Notes under the pieces: model-generated | What the model was told of the DNA's origin: nothing | What the model saw: the letters and a program-made list of their open reading frames with translations, nothing else | The model's database searches: none | Position numbers and translations under genes: made by a program | Part shown: positions 8,160 to 19,489 of the stretch, in pieces | Numbering within the stretch: position 1 is the stretch's first letter | How the letters are laid out: each line of letters starts with the position of its first letter | Assembly (NCBI GenBank): GCA_030448265.1 | Contig: JAUJNG010000002.1 | Span: 186,001-250,000, forward strand | Direction of reading: 5' to 3' | Source: Abditibacterium sp. | GTDB taxonomy: Bacteria > Armatimonadota > Abditibacteriia > Abditibacteriales > Abditibacteriaceae | DNA length: 64,000 nt

Positions 8160-11100
8160 TCAGTCGCGCACGCCGTTCCATTCATCGCGAAGCACGGCAG
8201 CGCGGCCAATAATCCGTTCGATGACGGCTGGTCTCTCTGCTAATGGGGAAGTAGAAACGGTTTCGAGGGGGCCAAGGCGTTCAATTCCCATCTGGTCCAA
8301 TCGCTGCCAGACCGTCGTCATCGCAGCGTCGGGGTCACGAAAGAAGGCGCTGCCACGGATGCGGGCGAACTTCCAACCCAACCGTTCAAGTAGTGCCTGA
8401 CGCGCCATGTCATCGGGCAATTTGTCCAGACCATGATAGCGGTCGCCGTCGCACTCGACGGCCAGACGTTTACCCCTTCCTTCAACGACCATATCGATGC
8501 GATAGGAGCCCACCTTCCACTGTGGCACCACGCGGTAGCCCGCGGCAATCAAGCGCCTCATCACCTGAATCTCAAACTCTGACTCGGCCTGCGCCTCTGA
8601 GCTCTCGTGTAGGTGTGCCAGCGCCAAGGGATTGGCCGCATGGTCGAGAAAGCGGCGGCGTAAATCACCGGCTTTAAGGTCGATGTCGGGTTGCAGGGAG
8701 TGCACCACCCACATCTGGTCGCGCGCACGCGACGCCGCGACGTTGAGCCGCTTGCGATACGCGGGACGCTCCTGCATCATGAGCGGCCCACTCTCACGCG
8801 GGGCATTGACCATCGAAATGAACATCACCTCGCGCTCGTCGCCCTGAAAGTGGGCGGCATTGCCGCACACGATGCGGCGGCGCTCATACTCGGCGGGTTC
8901 AAGGTAGCCGCGCAGCAGAAAGTCGATTCGTTCGGCTTGGGGGAGCCCGACCATCGAAATCACACCGAAACTGGCATCTTCGTATTCCGGCTGCTCCGTG
9001 GCCGCAACCAGCAGGGACGCCACCGCCTGAGCTTCGACTGCGTTGACGTTGTTGGCCGCTGTTTCCGCCCCTGCCACGCGGTAAGGAATGACTGCGGGTT
9101 GCAGGAACACACTTGATGAGTCGCGAAGCGGTTTGATGGCGCCGTTGTAAGACAGATAGTTGGAAAACCGGATGATGTCAGGCACGCAGCGAAAATGCTC
9201 GCGAAGGCAAATCGTGCCGCCAAAAGAACTCATTGCCACGTCGTAAACCGAGAACTGCCCGTCGTAGAGGTTGGCGTTGGGAATGCCCGTCAAATGCTCA
9301 TCGATGAGGTGCTGCACCTCTTCGGCTTTTTGACCGACCGCATCGGGACTGACCTGCTCATCGTCGCCCACGACTACAACCTGACGGCCCAGATAGAACG
9401 CGATAAGGCCCATGACATCGCTTTGACTGGCTTCGTCGATAATAACCACATCGAAGCGGGTGCGGCTGGGGTCGAAGTTTTCGACCACGCGGGACAGGGA
9501 CATAATCCACACGGGAACTGCGGTTCGGCTCTGATTCATCAAACGGCGTGCTTCGGCTCTCAGCAAAGGCACGCGCTTGCCGGTGCCCTTGCCAATTTTC
9601 TTGATGGTTTGCACCCAGCCTACCAGAGCTTGTCGCTGTGTCACCGTGGTGCGCCTCACCTGAGCGGCCCAGGCGCGGCGGTCAATCATCTCGGCAGTGT
9701 TGGCGCGAACCGCCTGAGCCAACTCTTCGACTTTTCTTTCCAGAGCTTCCGGTGAGGCGGCGTCACGCCGCTCCAGTTCCTGCTGGAGAAGACGCCAGCG
9801 CCAAGCGACAGCGACGTCCTCGGGAGGACACCTCTGGCCATGGACTCCGCTGCGAGAGTGAATTGCGCTGGCCCAGGCGGGAGCGACTTCGCTTAGCCTT
9901 GCGAGCCACTGCTGCCGCTGCCCCTGCAGGCTGTGCAGGCGGGAAAGCTCTTCCAGACGCGCCAACGCGGCGGCGTATCTTTGCGCATCGCGCGCTATAA
10001 AGGCTTCTTGCAGCAGAGCGGTGACGGGAGGTCTCGATGGGCTCGCCGCGGCGTGGCCAGCGGTGCTCAATGCGGCATCCACCGCAGAGGCGCCCCTACT
10101 TGCCGCCAGTCGTTTTTCCATTGAAGCGGCGACGTGTTGGACGTGGCGCCACTGGAGGCGCGCCGCCTGAGCCTCAAAAAGCGGGGGCAGTGCCTTCGTA
10201 ACGGTATCGCGCAAACGCAGGAGGTCGGCATTGACTGCTAAAACCGGCGCTGACTGTGAGAGCAGTGTCGTCCAATCAAACCCGACTTCCTTCATTGCCG
10301 CTTCCAGAGGCGCCCAGACGTTTTGTCGCCAGCCCAAGCACTCGCGTAAAACGGGGATGAACTGCGCGGCTCCGACTTCGGGAGTCGCACCCAAATCCTG
10401 AGATGAAGGGGCACCCAGCGGCGTCATCTGGCGGTCCCAGCGGGATACGAGTTGGCGCCGTTCGAGTGTCAAGCGCGCCAAAGAGTGCAGCGCTTCAAAC
10501 TGTTCCAAGCGTGCTGGCTTGGCGCTGCTTGTGCGACAGTTTTCAATGAGCGGTTTCCAATTGCGGTGCAGGAGTAAGGTCAGACCTCCCAAGTTCCCGC
10601 CGCCACGCAAATGCTCGCAGATTTCTTGGAGCCCCCTGTCCTGCTCTTCCAAGTCAATCGCAGGCGCCAGTTCCGGCCCCTGCGCGAGCAAACCTTCGCG
10701 CGCCAGTTGACTCTGGTGTTGCACCGCTTCAATGGCCCGAATCAGGTTTTCCCAGACCTCGCTTTCTGCACCTCCCGTTTCTCCCGCAGCAATGCCCGCG
10801 ATGCGCCATTGCTCACCCTCTCCCAGAGGTTCCACCGCGCGCAGCAGGCGGTCACGCAGGTCGTTGAGCGCTGTGGGAGTGGCAGGGGGAAGCGAGTCCG
10901 GCACCGCACCCCAAAGGGCTTGGCCCGCAGTGAGGTCGCGCCCTTGGAGGTCTTGCTCTGCTGCAACGAACTGGGCAAAAGCGCCCGCACCCAGCAGTTG
11001 ACTTGCATCGGGAAGGGGATGACGCAGTTCAGCTTCGTCCTCCTGCGAAATTGTGCTGTTGCTGGCGTAAAGCGCCACGATTTCGGCGGGAGTCAGGGGA

Positions 11101-11310
11101 CAACTGGAACACCGTTATTCAGAGGGCCGGGGAGCCAGTCGTGTCGTTCTCTTCCCGCAGCGACTTCGCGCGCGGCCTGCGCCGGTGCGATGGCGTTGCC
11201 AGCGATGACGATGTCCCTGTATTCGCCGCCGCGAGCTTCCAGAAGAGCGGTCCGAGTCTCGCGAAGGGAGGCGAGAAGCTGGGTGCGCTCTTCGCCCAAT
11301 CGAGCGCGCT
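8160..11310 (-). pseudogene. SF1 helicase with C-terminal MTES_1575-type nuclease: N terminus lost, frameshifted
   Basis: The reading frame from 11078 to 8160 contains SF1 helicase motifs (VVIIDEASQSD near residue 543, VVVVGDDEQVSPD, RLNVAASRARDQMW) and a C-terminal Vsr-like/REase_MTES_1575 domain (YRIDMVVEGRGKRLAVECDG, then FARIRGSAFF). Upstream, a second frame (11308-11093) encodes the preceding family segment (GGEYRDIVIAG, then REVAAGRERHDWLPGP). The two join if one base is added in the G4 run at 11096-11099, giving PLTPAEIVALY. The Walker A half of the helicase is absent: at about 11310 the sequence switches to the STAND gene. The product is therefore unlikely to be an active helicase. 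Confidence 0.85.
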
Positions 11311-14279
11311 ACGTAAGGCGGTTGGCCCAATTTGTAAGACGCCCACAGTAAGCGCGCCAAAATGGAGCCGTCGGTTTCGGCGCGCAGTCGCTCCAGCAAG
11401 ATGTCCGCGACGTGGCCGATATGGTCGAACGCTGCCGAACGCAGAGCTTTAGCCGCCATAAAGCGAGCGTTGGCGTCGCCGTTCCTCAGCTCCTCGAAAA
11501 GCCGTTCTTTCTCGTCCGGATTCCAAGCAATTTGGCCACCGCGCACCTCGGCGACATCTTCGGCATAAGTCCAATCGCACTCATCGAATGGCATTTTCCG
11601 GCGCCCGTTAGGGTCACAAAAGGCGCTTTCTTTCGTGGCGCTGTAGTGATTCTCCAGAGGCCGATAAATTTCTAAAATTCGCTGTCCCGCTTGGGCCGCC
11701 CGATGGTGCCGCGGGTATTGCACGGGGTCCAGCGCCCAACGCAGCCACTGTTTCCGGTATTTGCACTCGTCGTTATTTTGCCAGTTGAAACGCGCCGCCC
11801 GTTCTAAACGCAGCGTCACCCACCGCCGAACGCGCACTGGGTCGAACTCCAGCAATTCGCGCAAAACCATGGAACTGCTCAATCGCTCCTCGTGCGCCCC
11901 GAAATGATACATTTCGCTGGCCCATCGCCGCGCTTCGCCCCCTTTAGCGGCCAAATGTGCCAAAGCGCGGCAGGCTTCATGGTGGATGCTCCTGCGCTCT
12001 GGTGAACGAATAAACGCCGCTAAAAAGGCTATGACCTGCACGTCGTCAGCTGAAGCCTGGGCCAATCCTTCGCAAATGGCGCGCGACCAGCGCTGGTCTT
12101 GTCGAATCAGTTTTTGCGCCAAAACTACCGCAGGGTTTACTTTGAGCGACTCCACCGGAGCCTGCGTCAAAAGCGGCGTGTGTTGACTGGATAGGTGGCG
12201 CAAAAACGCGGCAACTGCGCCGGAATCCGCTTCATTTTTCGGGTCAAGAATATCGAGAAGTTTGGCTCCACTATCCGCTTGTTTTTGGAGTTCGAGCGCA
12301 AAAAGCCGATAGGCGATGTGGTTGCGTTCGATGCGGATAGGCGCGGTCGGCACCAGCAAACCAGCGCCGCGCAAGGATTTCACGAGGTCTACTCCCACAC
12401 ACCCCGTGTTTTGCTCTAAAATTTTGGATGCTTCGAGCAAGGTCAGCCCTCGTTCGCGCGATTCCCACAAGCCTGACACCAGTGCTGTAAGCCCAGGTCG
12501 TAAGTCCTCGCCGGTCAGTCCCACCGGCTCGGCTATTCGCTCTAAAATCCGCGTGATGGTTCTATCCAACAGTGAATCTACGTCGAACACAGTTCCATCT
12601 TCGGGTAATTTGTGGACGGTGCTGAAGTCTTCCAGCGCCAGAGACAGCAAAAAAGGGTTACGAAGCGGGGCGAAGGCGGGTGAGCGAAGGCGATGCGCCA
12701 GAGCATTAACACGCTCTGAAGATGAGTTGCCCAGACGTTTCCTCACGGCCAATTCCAACTCGTCCGCCGTGAAATCCTGAATGATGAAAGAAATGCGGTC
12801 GTCACCGAGCGAGCGCAAAACATCTTTTGAAACGGCGCTCGTCGCGTTGTTGCTGTCTTCATCAACGATGTTTTCGGTTTGATAAGGAGGAAAAACATCA
12901 TCGACGCCTAATTCCTGGCCCAGCTTGGCCAGACGCCAGAGGTGCCATTGCCCCGAAAGCAGCAACTTGACGCCAGCATCCTTAGCTTGCAGACACAACA
13001 ATTTCAACTGACGCTGGCGTTTGGAGTGGTCAGGTTGGGAAAGTGTTAGGTCATCGAGAATAAGAAGAGGTGGATTATTGTTTTGCGCGGCAGCTTCGGC
13101 CAACCAACGCTCCAATAAACCCATATCCGTTTCATCGCCTTGAATCATTGGTCGCAACCGCGAGCCAACAACGGCAGCCAACGTTGAATAATCGTCCAGG
13201 ATGTTGCCTTCGACCAGCAGGCATAAACGGTCTTGGCAAAGATGGTTGATAACGCGGGCAATCGTCCAACTTTTACCGATTCCACTGACACCTGCCAGCG
13301 AAAAGACGGTTTGAGACGAAACTAAAAACGCACCAAAAGCCGCCTCCAAAGCTGGACGCTCGACGTGCCAATGCTCGTCCCAATCAGTGTGCAAAAATGT
13401 CGAATTGGCGTGCGCGCAAGCCTCCGCGGGGTCAAGGTCAAAGCGTCCTTGGGGATTGAGCGAGCGCCCCGCCGTTTCGTCAAGCCACTCCGTATCGAAA
13501 ATTCGCGCGTGTTTTGGCCCTTGCGCCGCGCTTTCCATCAGCCCATGAATAAGAGAATCCTCGATGCGCCGCGCCGCAGCCTCTGTGCCGCGCACCGAAG
13601 CGATGATTTTAGCGCGAATTTGCGCCCTCATTACGTCCTCATACAAAGGCACTTGTCCGGCGAGGCTTTCCAAAACTTTGAGCGCCACATTTCGCACTTC
13701 ATCGCGCGTTCGTAAGCGCGAAGGCTCCAGTTTCTGTTCCTGATTCCAAGTCTCAAGCGTGCGGTCAACAACGGCGTCGAACAGGTCTTTCGCAGAAATC
13801 CTTTTGGGTGTTTTAGGTGCGGATTTGGATTTTTTCGGAGACGGTGACGCAGATGATGAGATTATCGCCGTGCCTGATGCCGTGTGCGCTCGAACGAACT
13901 TTTGTAAATCGCTTTTTGGAATCGCACCTTGTGTGACTAAGACGACTTCCCAAGATTTACCCTCGCTTTCCGAGGTCAAGGCATTGAATACAAAATTGAA
14001 GAGGACTTGCTGAATGAGGCCGCCGCTATTCCATGGTGCAGAGGACGATTTGAGTTGAATCCAAATGTCCTTTTTCTCTTGTCTCACCCCAGCTTGGACA
14101 ATCTCTGCCTCTGATTTGCGTATCGGCACAGGGCAAGCCACCAAATCGTTGCCAGCATAAAAAGTTAGGAGTTCATTATGCCGGTGCAGCAAACGCCAAA
14201 TCCCATATAGGAGATGGTAATAATCGCCTTTGAAATTTCGCCAATCTCCGAGCGCCTCTTTGTCAAAAGTCGTGTTCAT
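11300..14279 (-). pseudogene. STAND NTPase with N-terminal Cap4/PD-(D/E)XK-like nuclease, 3' end lost
   Basis: From ATG 14279. Residues 1-100 resemble the Cap4-type dsDNA endonuclease domain (GDWRNFKGDYYHLLYG, then KKDIWIQLKSS with D71/Q75/K77). The STAND P-loop is GVSGIGKS (about residue 330) and Walker B is PPLLILDDL (about residue 403). A helical HEAT-like region follows. Near 11310 the frame runs into helicase DNA, and its last ~65 residues (Ser/Arg-rich) are out-of-frame translation ending at 11115. The N-terminal nuclease, NTPase and much of the sensor remain, resembling Avs-type phage-sensing proteins. Activity of the truncated protein is uncertain; a functional short sensor cannot be excluded. 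Confidence 0.75.
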
Positions 14280-14287
14280 CGTGTATT

Positions 14288-14395
14288 TTAACCACTTACT
14301 TCAAACCGAATGCTGATGTTGTTTTCATTTGGCTGGGAAGGACAAGTTGTTGACCGCAGTTTAAGCGCCTCCATCGTTTCGCGGAATTCCGCCAT
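14288..14395 (-). CDS. Possible 35-residue ORF before the nuclease-STAND gene
   Basis: From the ATG at 14395 a short ORF (MAEFRETMEALKLRSTTCPS, then 15 more residues) ends 8 nt before the STAND start. The composition looks natural and it has a weak AGAGG site upstream. No family is recognised. It may be a small partner or only a leader peptide. Confidence 0.3.
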   Translation of the reverse strand: MAEFRETMEALKLRSTTCPSQPNENNISIRFEVSG

Positions 14396-14685
14396 AATGC
14401 CTCTGACTCGTGACTACCAACTAAAACCACTCGCGGTTTGAGGCCAAACGCTCGTATTTTGGCCCCTTGCACAGAGAAGCCTGAACGGCGGCACCGTTTT
14501 GCCAACACTCTGTGGCTTGACTTTGCCAAGAATACATTTTTCTCGCACGCTGCCAAAGCGTGACTAACTTCCACTGCCCCCACTACCACTGCACTCGTTT
14601 GAGAGTGCACGGAGAAAATCGCCACGCAGCTATTTCTGGTAGGGAGGCCTACGCCTCTACTTCCTGAGATTTGGAGATTTTCTTT

Positions 14686-15978
14686 ATGTTGAGTTCTTAC
14701 ATTGGTGCTGCGTTCGCCGCCGTCGCCGTTGAAACGGTTGAAGAAGAACGCTTCTTTCAAAGCCTGCTCCGTGATTTTCCTACGAAATCAGTGCTCTGCA
14801 TTTCGGCATCTGGCGGGCTCCAAGACGTGCGCACCCGCGCCGTCATCGACGCGGATGCCAGCTTTGCCAAAGCCTTTGAAACCGTTGCCCAGCGCACAGA
14901 CACCTTGCTGGTCGTGGAAGACTGGCAGCATCTTGCTAAAAATGCTGGCGCCTACCGCGCGCTCAAAAATGCCTTTCCGTTTCTCAAGTCGAACGGATGC
15001 TGCGCCGTTCTGGTCGCGCCCTCGTGGAGTCTGCCGCCCGAACTCGAACACGACGTTCCGGTTCTGCAATGGCACCTGCCGTCGCGCGAGCAATTGAAAG
15101 AGGCTTTAATGGTTGTCGCCAACTCAGTCGGCGAAACCGTCACGCCTGAAAATGAGTCGGCCTGTCTCGACGCCGCCGCCGGTCTCACCTTGCAGGAAGC
15201 CGAAAACTCGTTCGCTCTGGCACTGGTCGAATGCGGAAACCTCGACCCGCGCCGCGTCGAACAGGAAAAAATGCGGCTGGTGAAGAACTCCGGCTTTTTG
15301 GAGGTGTGGCCCGCCGTCAACCCCGAAACGGTCGGAGGTCTGGATGGTCTCAAGAGTTACTTCACCGAAGAAGTTTTGCCCTGCCTACACGACGTGGACT
15401 TGCGCGTTCGAGGCTGCCTGCTGGTCGGCGTCTCGGGCACCGGCAAAAGTCTCGCATCCAAAGCCGCGGGCGCGGTGCTCGGGTGGCCAGTGCTGCGACT
15501 GGACATCTCGGCTCTCAAAGGCTCGCTCGTGGGCCAGTCCGAGCAGAATATGCGTGCCGCTTTGAAACTGGCGGAAGCGGTGGCGCCGTGCGTCTTGTGG
15601 CTCGATGAAATCGAAAAGGGCGTTGGCGGCTATCAAAGCTCGGCCAGCACCGATTCAGGCGTCACGCTGGGCATGGTGGGGATTTTGCTGACGTGGCTTC
15701 AAGAACACAAACAGCCGATTTTCACCATCGCTACTGCTAACGATTACGCCAAGCTACCCATCGAACTGACACGCGCCGGTCGTTTTGATGAACGCTTCTT
15801 TCTCGACCTTCCATCGAGCAGCGAGCGGGCGGCGATTGCTGACATCCATCTCAAGCGTTTCGGATGCCTCGGTGATGGACTGGCAAGTCATATCGCGAGC
15901 GTGACCCCCGATTGGACGGGCGCTGAAATTGAACAACTCATCAAATCGGCGGCGCGGCGGTCTGCGCGTAAATCTTGA
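14686..15978 (+). CDS. Ycf46/SpoVK-type AAA+ ATPase
   Basis: 430 residues from ATG 14686 (GGAG about 10 nt upstream). The N-terminal ~200 residues have the weak degenerate fold seen in Ycf46 proteins. The C-terminal AAA+ module has Walker A GVSGTGKS (about residue 247), Walker B CVLWLDEIEK (about residue 303), sensor 1 IATAND and an arginine-finger region TRAGRFDERF. This matches Ycf46-like ATPases, which often sit in mobile elements beside phage-like replication genes. Here a prim-pol follows on the same strand. The reaction is ATP-driven remodelling; the target is unknown. Confidence 0.85.
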   Translation: MLSSYIGAAFAAVAVETVEEERFFQSLLRDFPTKSVLCISASGGLQDVRTRAVIDADASFAKAFETVAQRTDTLLVVEDWQHLAKNAGAYRALKNAFPFLKSNGCCAVLVAPSWSLPPELEHDVPVLQWHLPSREQLKEALMVVANSVGETVTPENESACLDAAAGLTLQEAENSFALALVECGNLDPRRVEQEKMRLVKNSGFLEVWPAVNPETVGGLDGLKSYFTEEVLPCLHDVDLRVRGCLLVGVSGTGKSLASKAAGAVLGWPVLRLDISALKGSLVGQSEQNMRAALKLAEAVAPCVLWLDEIEKGVGGYQSSASTDSGVTLGMVGILLTWLQEHKQPIFTIATANDYAKLPIELTRAGRFDERFFLDLPSSSERAAIADIHLKRFGCLGDGLASHIASVTPDWTGAEIEQLIKSAARRSARKS

Positions 15979-16405
15979 GCACCGCAAGCGGCGAGAAATA
16001 TGTCCAGAACCGTGTCACCTGCGATGTGGTGGGGTCGTGAACCGAGGGCGCTTCCTAAAATTAACATCGTTGAGAAAACATCTCTCGGCACAATTTCATG
16101 AAAATTACCTGCGGACACTCTCAGTGTTTTTCGCAAGGCAAATAAAAACGCCAAACGCCGCTCTTCTCTGAAATCTGCTCTCACCGGCGCCAACCAAGTG
16201 AGCAAATTTCGCCGAAGGCGGCGCCCCATAATCGAAGGACTGGAAACCCCCTCGACTGGCGAATATTGGACGCTTGGCTATCAACATCTTTCAAAGAAGT
16301 TGACAAGCAAGCAAGGTTTATTTTCTCTTACCGAGGGCGCGGCTCGCAACTGTGCGAGCTGCGCCTCAGATAAAAAACCACAATATTTGTCAGCACTGAC
16401 AACGT

Positions 16406-16446
16406 CGCAGAGGTTTTTCCAGTCCTCCTCTGCGGCGTCTTTTTTT
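16406..16446 (+). terminator. Rho-independent terminator after the AAA+ region
   Basis: Stem CGCAGAGG (16406-16413) pairs with CCTCTGCG (16427-16434) and is followed by a T-run at 16439-16446. Confidence 0.7.
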
Positions 16447-16469
16447 GCCCAAATTCCGAAAGGAGAAAG

Positions 16470-16510
16470 AAAAAGCGCCCCTGCTCTTTGGGGGAGCAGG
16501 GGCGCTTTTT
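16470..16510. terminator. Strong bidirectional terminator hairpin
   Basis: A perfect 17-bp stem (16470-16486 with 16494-16510) and 7-nt loop, GC-rich, flanked by A5 and T5, so it can terminate on both strands. It lies 24 nt after the previous terminator. Confidence 0.8.
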
Positions 16511-16601
16511 CGTTCGGGCAATGCAGAATTTTATCACAGGAAGCACCCAAAGACCGCCCTACTCACCGCGTAGTGCAACCCCACCCCTCATAGCGGCGGA
16601 T

Positions 16602-18923
16602 ATGCAACCCCAGATGGGCGATGGTTATGCGCTCCAAGAGGGCGCACCACCTCCCAAACCAGTGGCTCTACCCGTCCGTCGTGCCACCATCCCCGACGAA
16701 CTCAAGGCCATACCTCAGTGGCTCTTGTGGCGTTACGAATATCGCCCTAGCCATAAAAAGCCTTGGACGAAAGTCCCCTACCAACCCAACGGCTATAAAG
16801 CGGATGCGACCAAATCTTCGACGTGGAACGATTTTGAGACAATTGCCGTGCGGTATGAGCGCGGCGGCTTCGATGGAATTGGCTTCGCCCTAACCGAAGA
16901 ATTAGGCATCGTCGGCGTGGACGTAGACGACGCCAACACCGAATCCGGCGCCTGGATTCCCGAAGTCTGCGAAGCGTTTGCCTCTCTCGACTCTTACGCC
17001 GAAATCAGCCCCAGTGGGGAAGGCATCCGATTTTTTGCGCGCGCCTCCCTTCCCACCGGACGTCGCAAGAAAGGCGACTTCGAGATTTACAACCATGCTC
17101 GGTATTTGACCGTGACCGGCCACAGGATTGAGGACTGCGACGGTCAAATCAATGAGCGCACTGAAGCGATAGCGACCTTTCATGCGCAACATTTCGCGGC
17201 GCAAACACCAAAGCCAAAATCCAGCCTCAGACCGCGGGACAACGGCGTCAACCTCTCCGACAACGATTTGCTTAACCGCGCAGTCAAAGCGCGTAACGGC
17301 ACTAAGTTTTCGGCGCTCTGGTCTGGCGACAACAGCACCGGACCATCCGAAGGCGACCTGGCGTTATGCTCGCTACTCGCATTCTGGACGGGCAAAGACG
17401 CGGCGCGCATGGATACGATGTTTCGTTCGTCGCAGCGTATGCGGGAAAAGTGGGATGAGCGCCACAGCAGCGACGGCAGAACCTACGGCCAGATGACCAT
17501 CGAAACAGCAATTTCGATGTGCAGGGAAGTGTTCGGCCAGAACAAGGGGCCAAACCAGAACCCGCCAATGAATAGCGATGAAATCCGCAGCGATTTCAAG
17601 GCTAAAGCAGCGGCGGTGACGAACACCAATTACAGCCTCGATGATGTAAAAGCTGCGTTTAGGAAGTATCAGTATCTTCCCGATACGTCCTTAATCGAAG
17701 TTGTATTGGCGACAGTCGTCGCCAATTTAATGGACGGCGACCCCGTGTGGCTTTTGATTGTGGGCGGCAGCTCATCCGGCAAAACCGAAACCGTCCAACC
17801 CCTTGCCGCTTTACCCTTCACCCATTTAGTTGGCACTCTCACTGAGGCGGCGTTTTTATCCGGCTCCTCGAAGCGTGACACCAACGCGGACTCGACGGGC
17901 GGCCTACTGCGGGAAGTGGGCGATTTCGGGATTTTGGTGCTCAAAGATTTCACCTCGCTACTTTCCATCCACCACGACAAGCGCATGGCGATTCTGGCGG
18001 CACTGCGCGAAATCTACGACGGTTCGTGGAGCAAGCGCGGCGGCAACGACGGCGGCAAAAACTTGGAATGGAGCGGGAAAGTCGGTGTGATTGCGTGTTG
18101 CACAGATGCACTGGAAAGCGCGACCTCTGTTACCAATTCGATGGGCGAACGGTTCATGCGCTACCGTTGGCAGCACAGCACTGATGACCAGAAACAAATC
18201 GCACGGATGGCGATGCGTCGAGGGGGAAACGACTCCCAAATGCGCGCCGAAATGAAAGCAGCGATATGTGGATTTTTTGGGCAAATAGAAATCCCAGCTC
18301 ATCCCGCAGAAATTGATGAGGCGACCCAGGACAAGTTACTCGCTCTGGCGACGTTCACGGCGTGCGGTCGAAGCGTCGTAGACCGTGATGCACGAACCCG
18401 TGATATTGAACTCGTCCACGATTCTGAGGTGCCAGCGCGTTTTGGTTTGATGCTTCGACGGATGTATTCGGCGCTTCAGGTCATCGGCGTGGAAGAAGTC
18501 CAAATCTGGCGCGTATTGGAGAAAATCGCGCTCGACTCGATTCCCAAACTTCGCGGCGAAATCATCCGTTGTTTTCGAAATGAGCATAAAAACGGAATAA
18601 CAAACCTTTTATCTGGCAACGTCACCAAGGCCGTTAAATCGTCCCACACGCCCACACGCCGCGCGTTGGAAGAACTGCGCGCGCATGGCCTTTTGACGTT
18701 TGTGGAAAGGGAAGCAGAGCACGGCCGCGCAAACTTTTGGAGCTTTTCGGATTGTGGCCTGGAATTGCTGGAAACGGGGTTTTCTGCCCTTCCCGATAAA
18801 TCGGATGCCCTACATCCTGAAAATAAATCTTCCAGTGAAAATAAAAATTTTCAAGAGACAGTGCCAGACGATTTATCGGGAAGGGTGCATTCTGGCGACG
18901 AGATTCTGGATGGTGCCGTATGA
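16602..18923 (+). CDS. Bifunctional prim-pol / helicase replication protein
   Basis: 773 residues from ATG 16602. The N-terminal half matches phage and plasmid primase-polymerase proteins: IPQWLLWRYE near the start, KPWTKVPYQPNGYKA, GIGFALTEELGIVGVDVDD (D-x-D metal site, about residues 103-109) and SPSGEGIRFFA. The C-terminal half carries a P-loop, VGGSSSGKTE (about residue 387), and helicase-like motifs (ILVLKDFTSLLS). It would start and drive replication of the element. The next gene overlaps its stop by 4 nt. It is preceded by tandem terminators, which suggests its own promoter. Confidence 0.85.
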   Translation: MQPQMGDGYALQEGAPPPKPVALPVRRATIPDELKAIPQWLLWRYEYRPSHKKPWTKVPYQPNGYKADATKSSTWNDFETIAVRYERGGFDGIGFALTEELGIVGVDVDDANTESGAWIPEVCEAFASLDSYAEISPSGEGIRFFARASLPTGRRKKGDFEIYNHARYLTVTGHRIEDCDGQINERTEAIATFHAQHFAAQTPKPKSSLRPRDNGVNLSDNDLLNRAVKARNGTKFSALWSGDNSTGPSEGDLALCSLLAFWTGKDAARMDTMFRSSQRMREKWDERHSSDGRTYGQMTIETAISMCREVFGQNKGPNQNPPMNSDEIRSDFKAKAAAVTNTNYSLDDVKAAFRKYQYLPDTSLIEVVLATVVANLMDGDPVWLLIVGGSSSGKTETVQPLAALPFTHLVGTLTEAAFLSGSSKRDTNADSTGGLLREVGDFGILVLKDFTSLLSIHHDKRMAILAALREIYDGSWSKRGGNDGGKNLEWSGKVGVIACCTDALESATSVTNSMGERFMRYRWQHSTDDQKQIARMAMRRGGNDSQMRAEMKAAICGFFGQIEIPAHPAEIDEATQDKLLALATFTACGRSVVDRDARTRDIELVHDSEVPARFGLMLRRMYSALQVIGVEEVQIWRVLEKIALDSIPKLRGEIIRCFRNEHKNGITNLLSGNVTKAVKSSHTPTRRALEELRAHGLLTFVEREAEHGRANFWSFSDCGLELLETGFSALPDKSDALHPENKSSSENKNFQETVPDDLSGRVHSGDEILDGAV

Positions 18924-19489
18924 AAAGCGCCCCCGAACTGCTTTCGTTTTGCGCTATGTCAGGCGTGGAGTTGTGGGCAGAGGCCGGACGCTTGCGCTAC
19001 CGCGGCGCGGCTTCCGTCGTGACTCCGATTCTTCCCGACCTCCAACGCTTCAAACCGGCGCTTTTGGAGTTGCTTGCTGCGCCCGAAGTAACCGAACCAT
19101 CAGGCACCGCAATAATCGCGGCATGTTTGCAAAGTTATGAACGCCTGTTCCAAGCAGCGCAGCGCGGCGAACTCCCCGAAGCCCCGTTGGGCGTTACAAT
19201 TGGCGGCAAGCGCCGAACCATCGAGGCGGCGGACGTGACCGAAATCGAAGCAGAATGGCGGCAGCGCTTTGGCGACTGCCAAAACGCGGCGCGCGACCTC
19301 ACAACGGAGGAAGCAGCAGCACTTGACGCGGCAACCGAGCTTCTCGAAACCGTATGGGCCTACTGGGACGATGGCGAAGCATGGCTCGACCCGCGAAGCA
19401 TCGAAGCGAAACTCTTCGCGGATTATAGAGCAATGGGACAGAATACGCCAACACGCGAGATTAAAAGGGGGGCGAAACAACATGATTGA
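18920..19489 (+). CDS. TubC-like N-terminal domain protein of replicative element
   Basis: 189 residues, starting in an ATGA overlap with the prim-pol stop. Residues 1-50 (SFCAMSGVELWAEAGRLRYR, then LPDLQRFKPALLELL) match the TubC N-terminal docking-like domain. In mobile elements that domain is frequently encoded next to a prim-pol. The rest is acidic and helical (AADVTEIEAEWRQRFGDCQN, LDAATELLETVWAYWDDGEA). It probably binds the replication protein; this is inference. The next gene overlaps its end by 8 nt. Confidence 0.65.
   Translation: MKSAPELLSFCAMSGVELWAEAGRLRYRGAASVVTPILPDLQRFKPALLELLAAPEVTEPSGTAIIAACLQSYERLFQAAQRGELPEAPLGVTIGGKRRTIEAADVTEIEAEWRQRFGDCQNAARDLTTEEAAALDAATELLETVWAYWDDGEAWLDPRSIEAKLFADYRAMGQNTPTREIKRGAKQHD

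Larger units (their letters stand above)
15979..16601. other. Non-coding stretch between AAA+ and prim-pol genes
   Basis: No confident gene is present. Several short frames exist, but the longest (16198-16593) reads straight through two strong hairpins. The stretch contains a promoter-like TTGACA near 16299-16304 and tandem terminators. Confidence 0.5.

Noticed and set aside
14296..14760. 154-residue reverse-strand ORF before the AAA+ gene
   Set aside because: It overlaps the start of the well-supported AAA+ gene, has no recognisable motif and a poor start; a shorter 35-residue frame is a better candidate.
16198..16593. 131-residue forward ORF before the prim-pol gene
   Set aside because: It reads through two strong terminator hairpins and has no family features.
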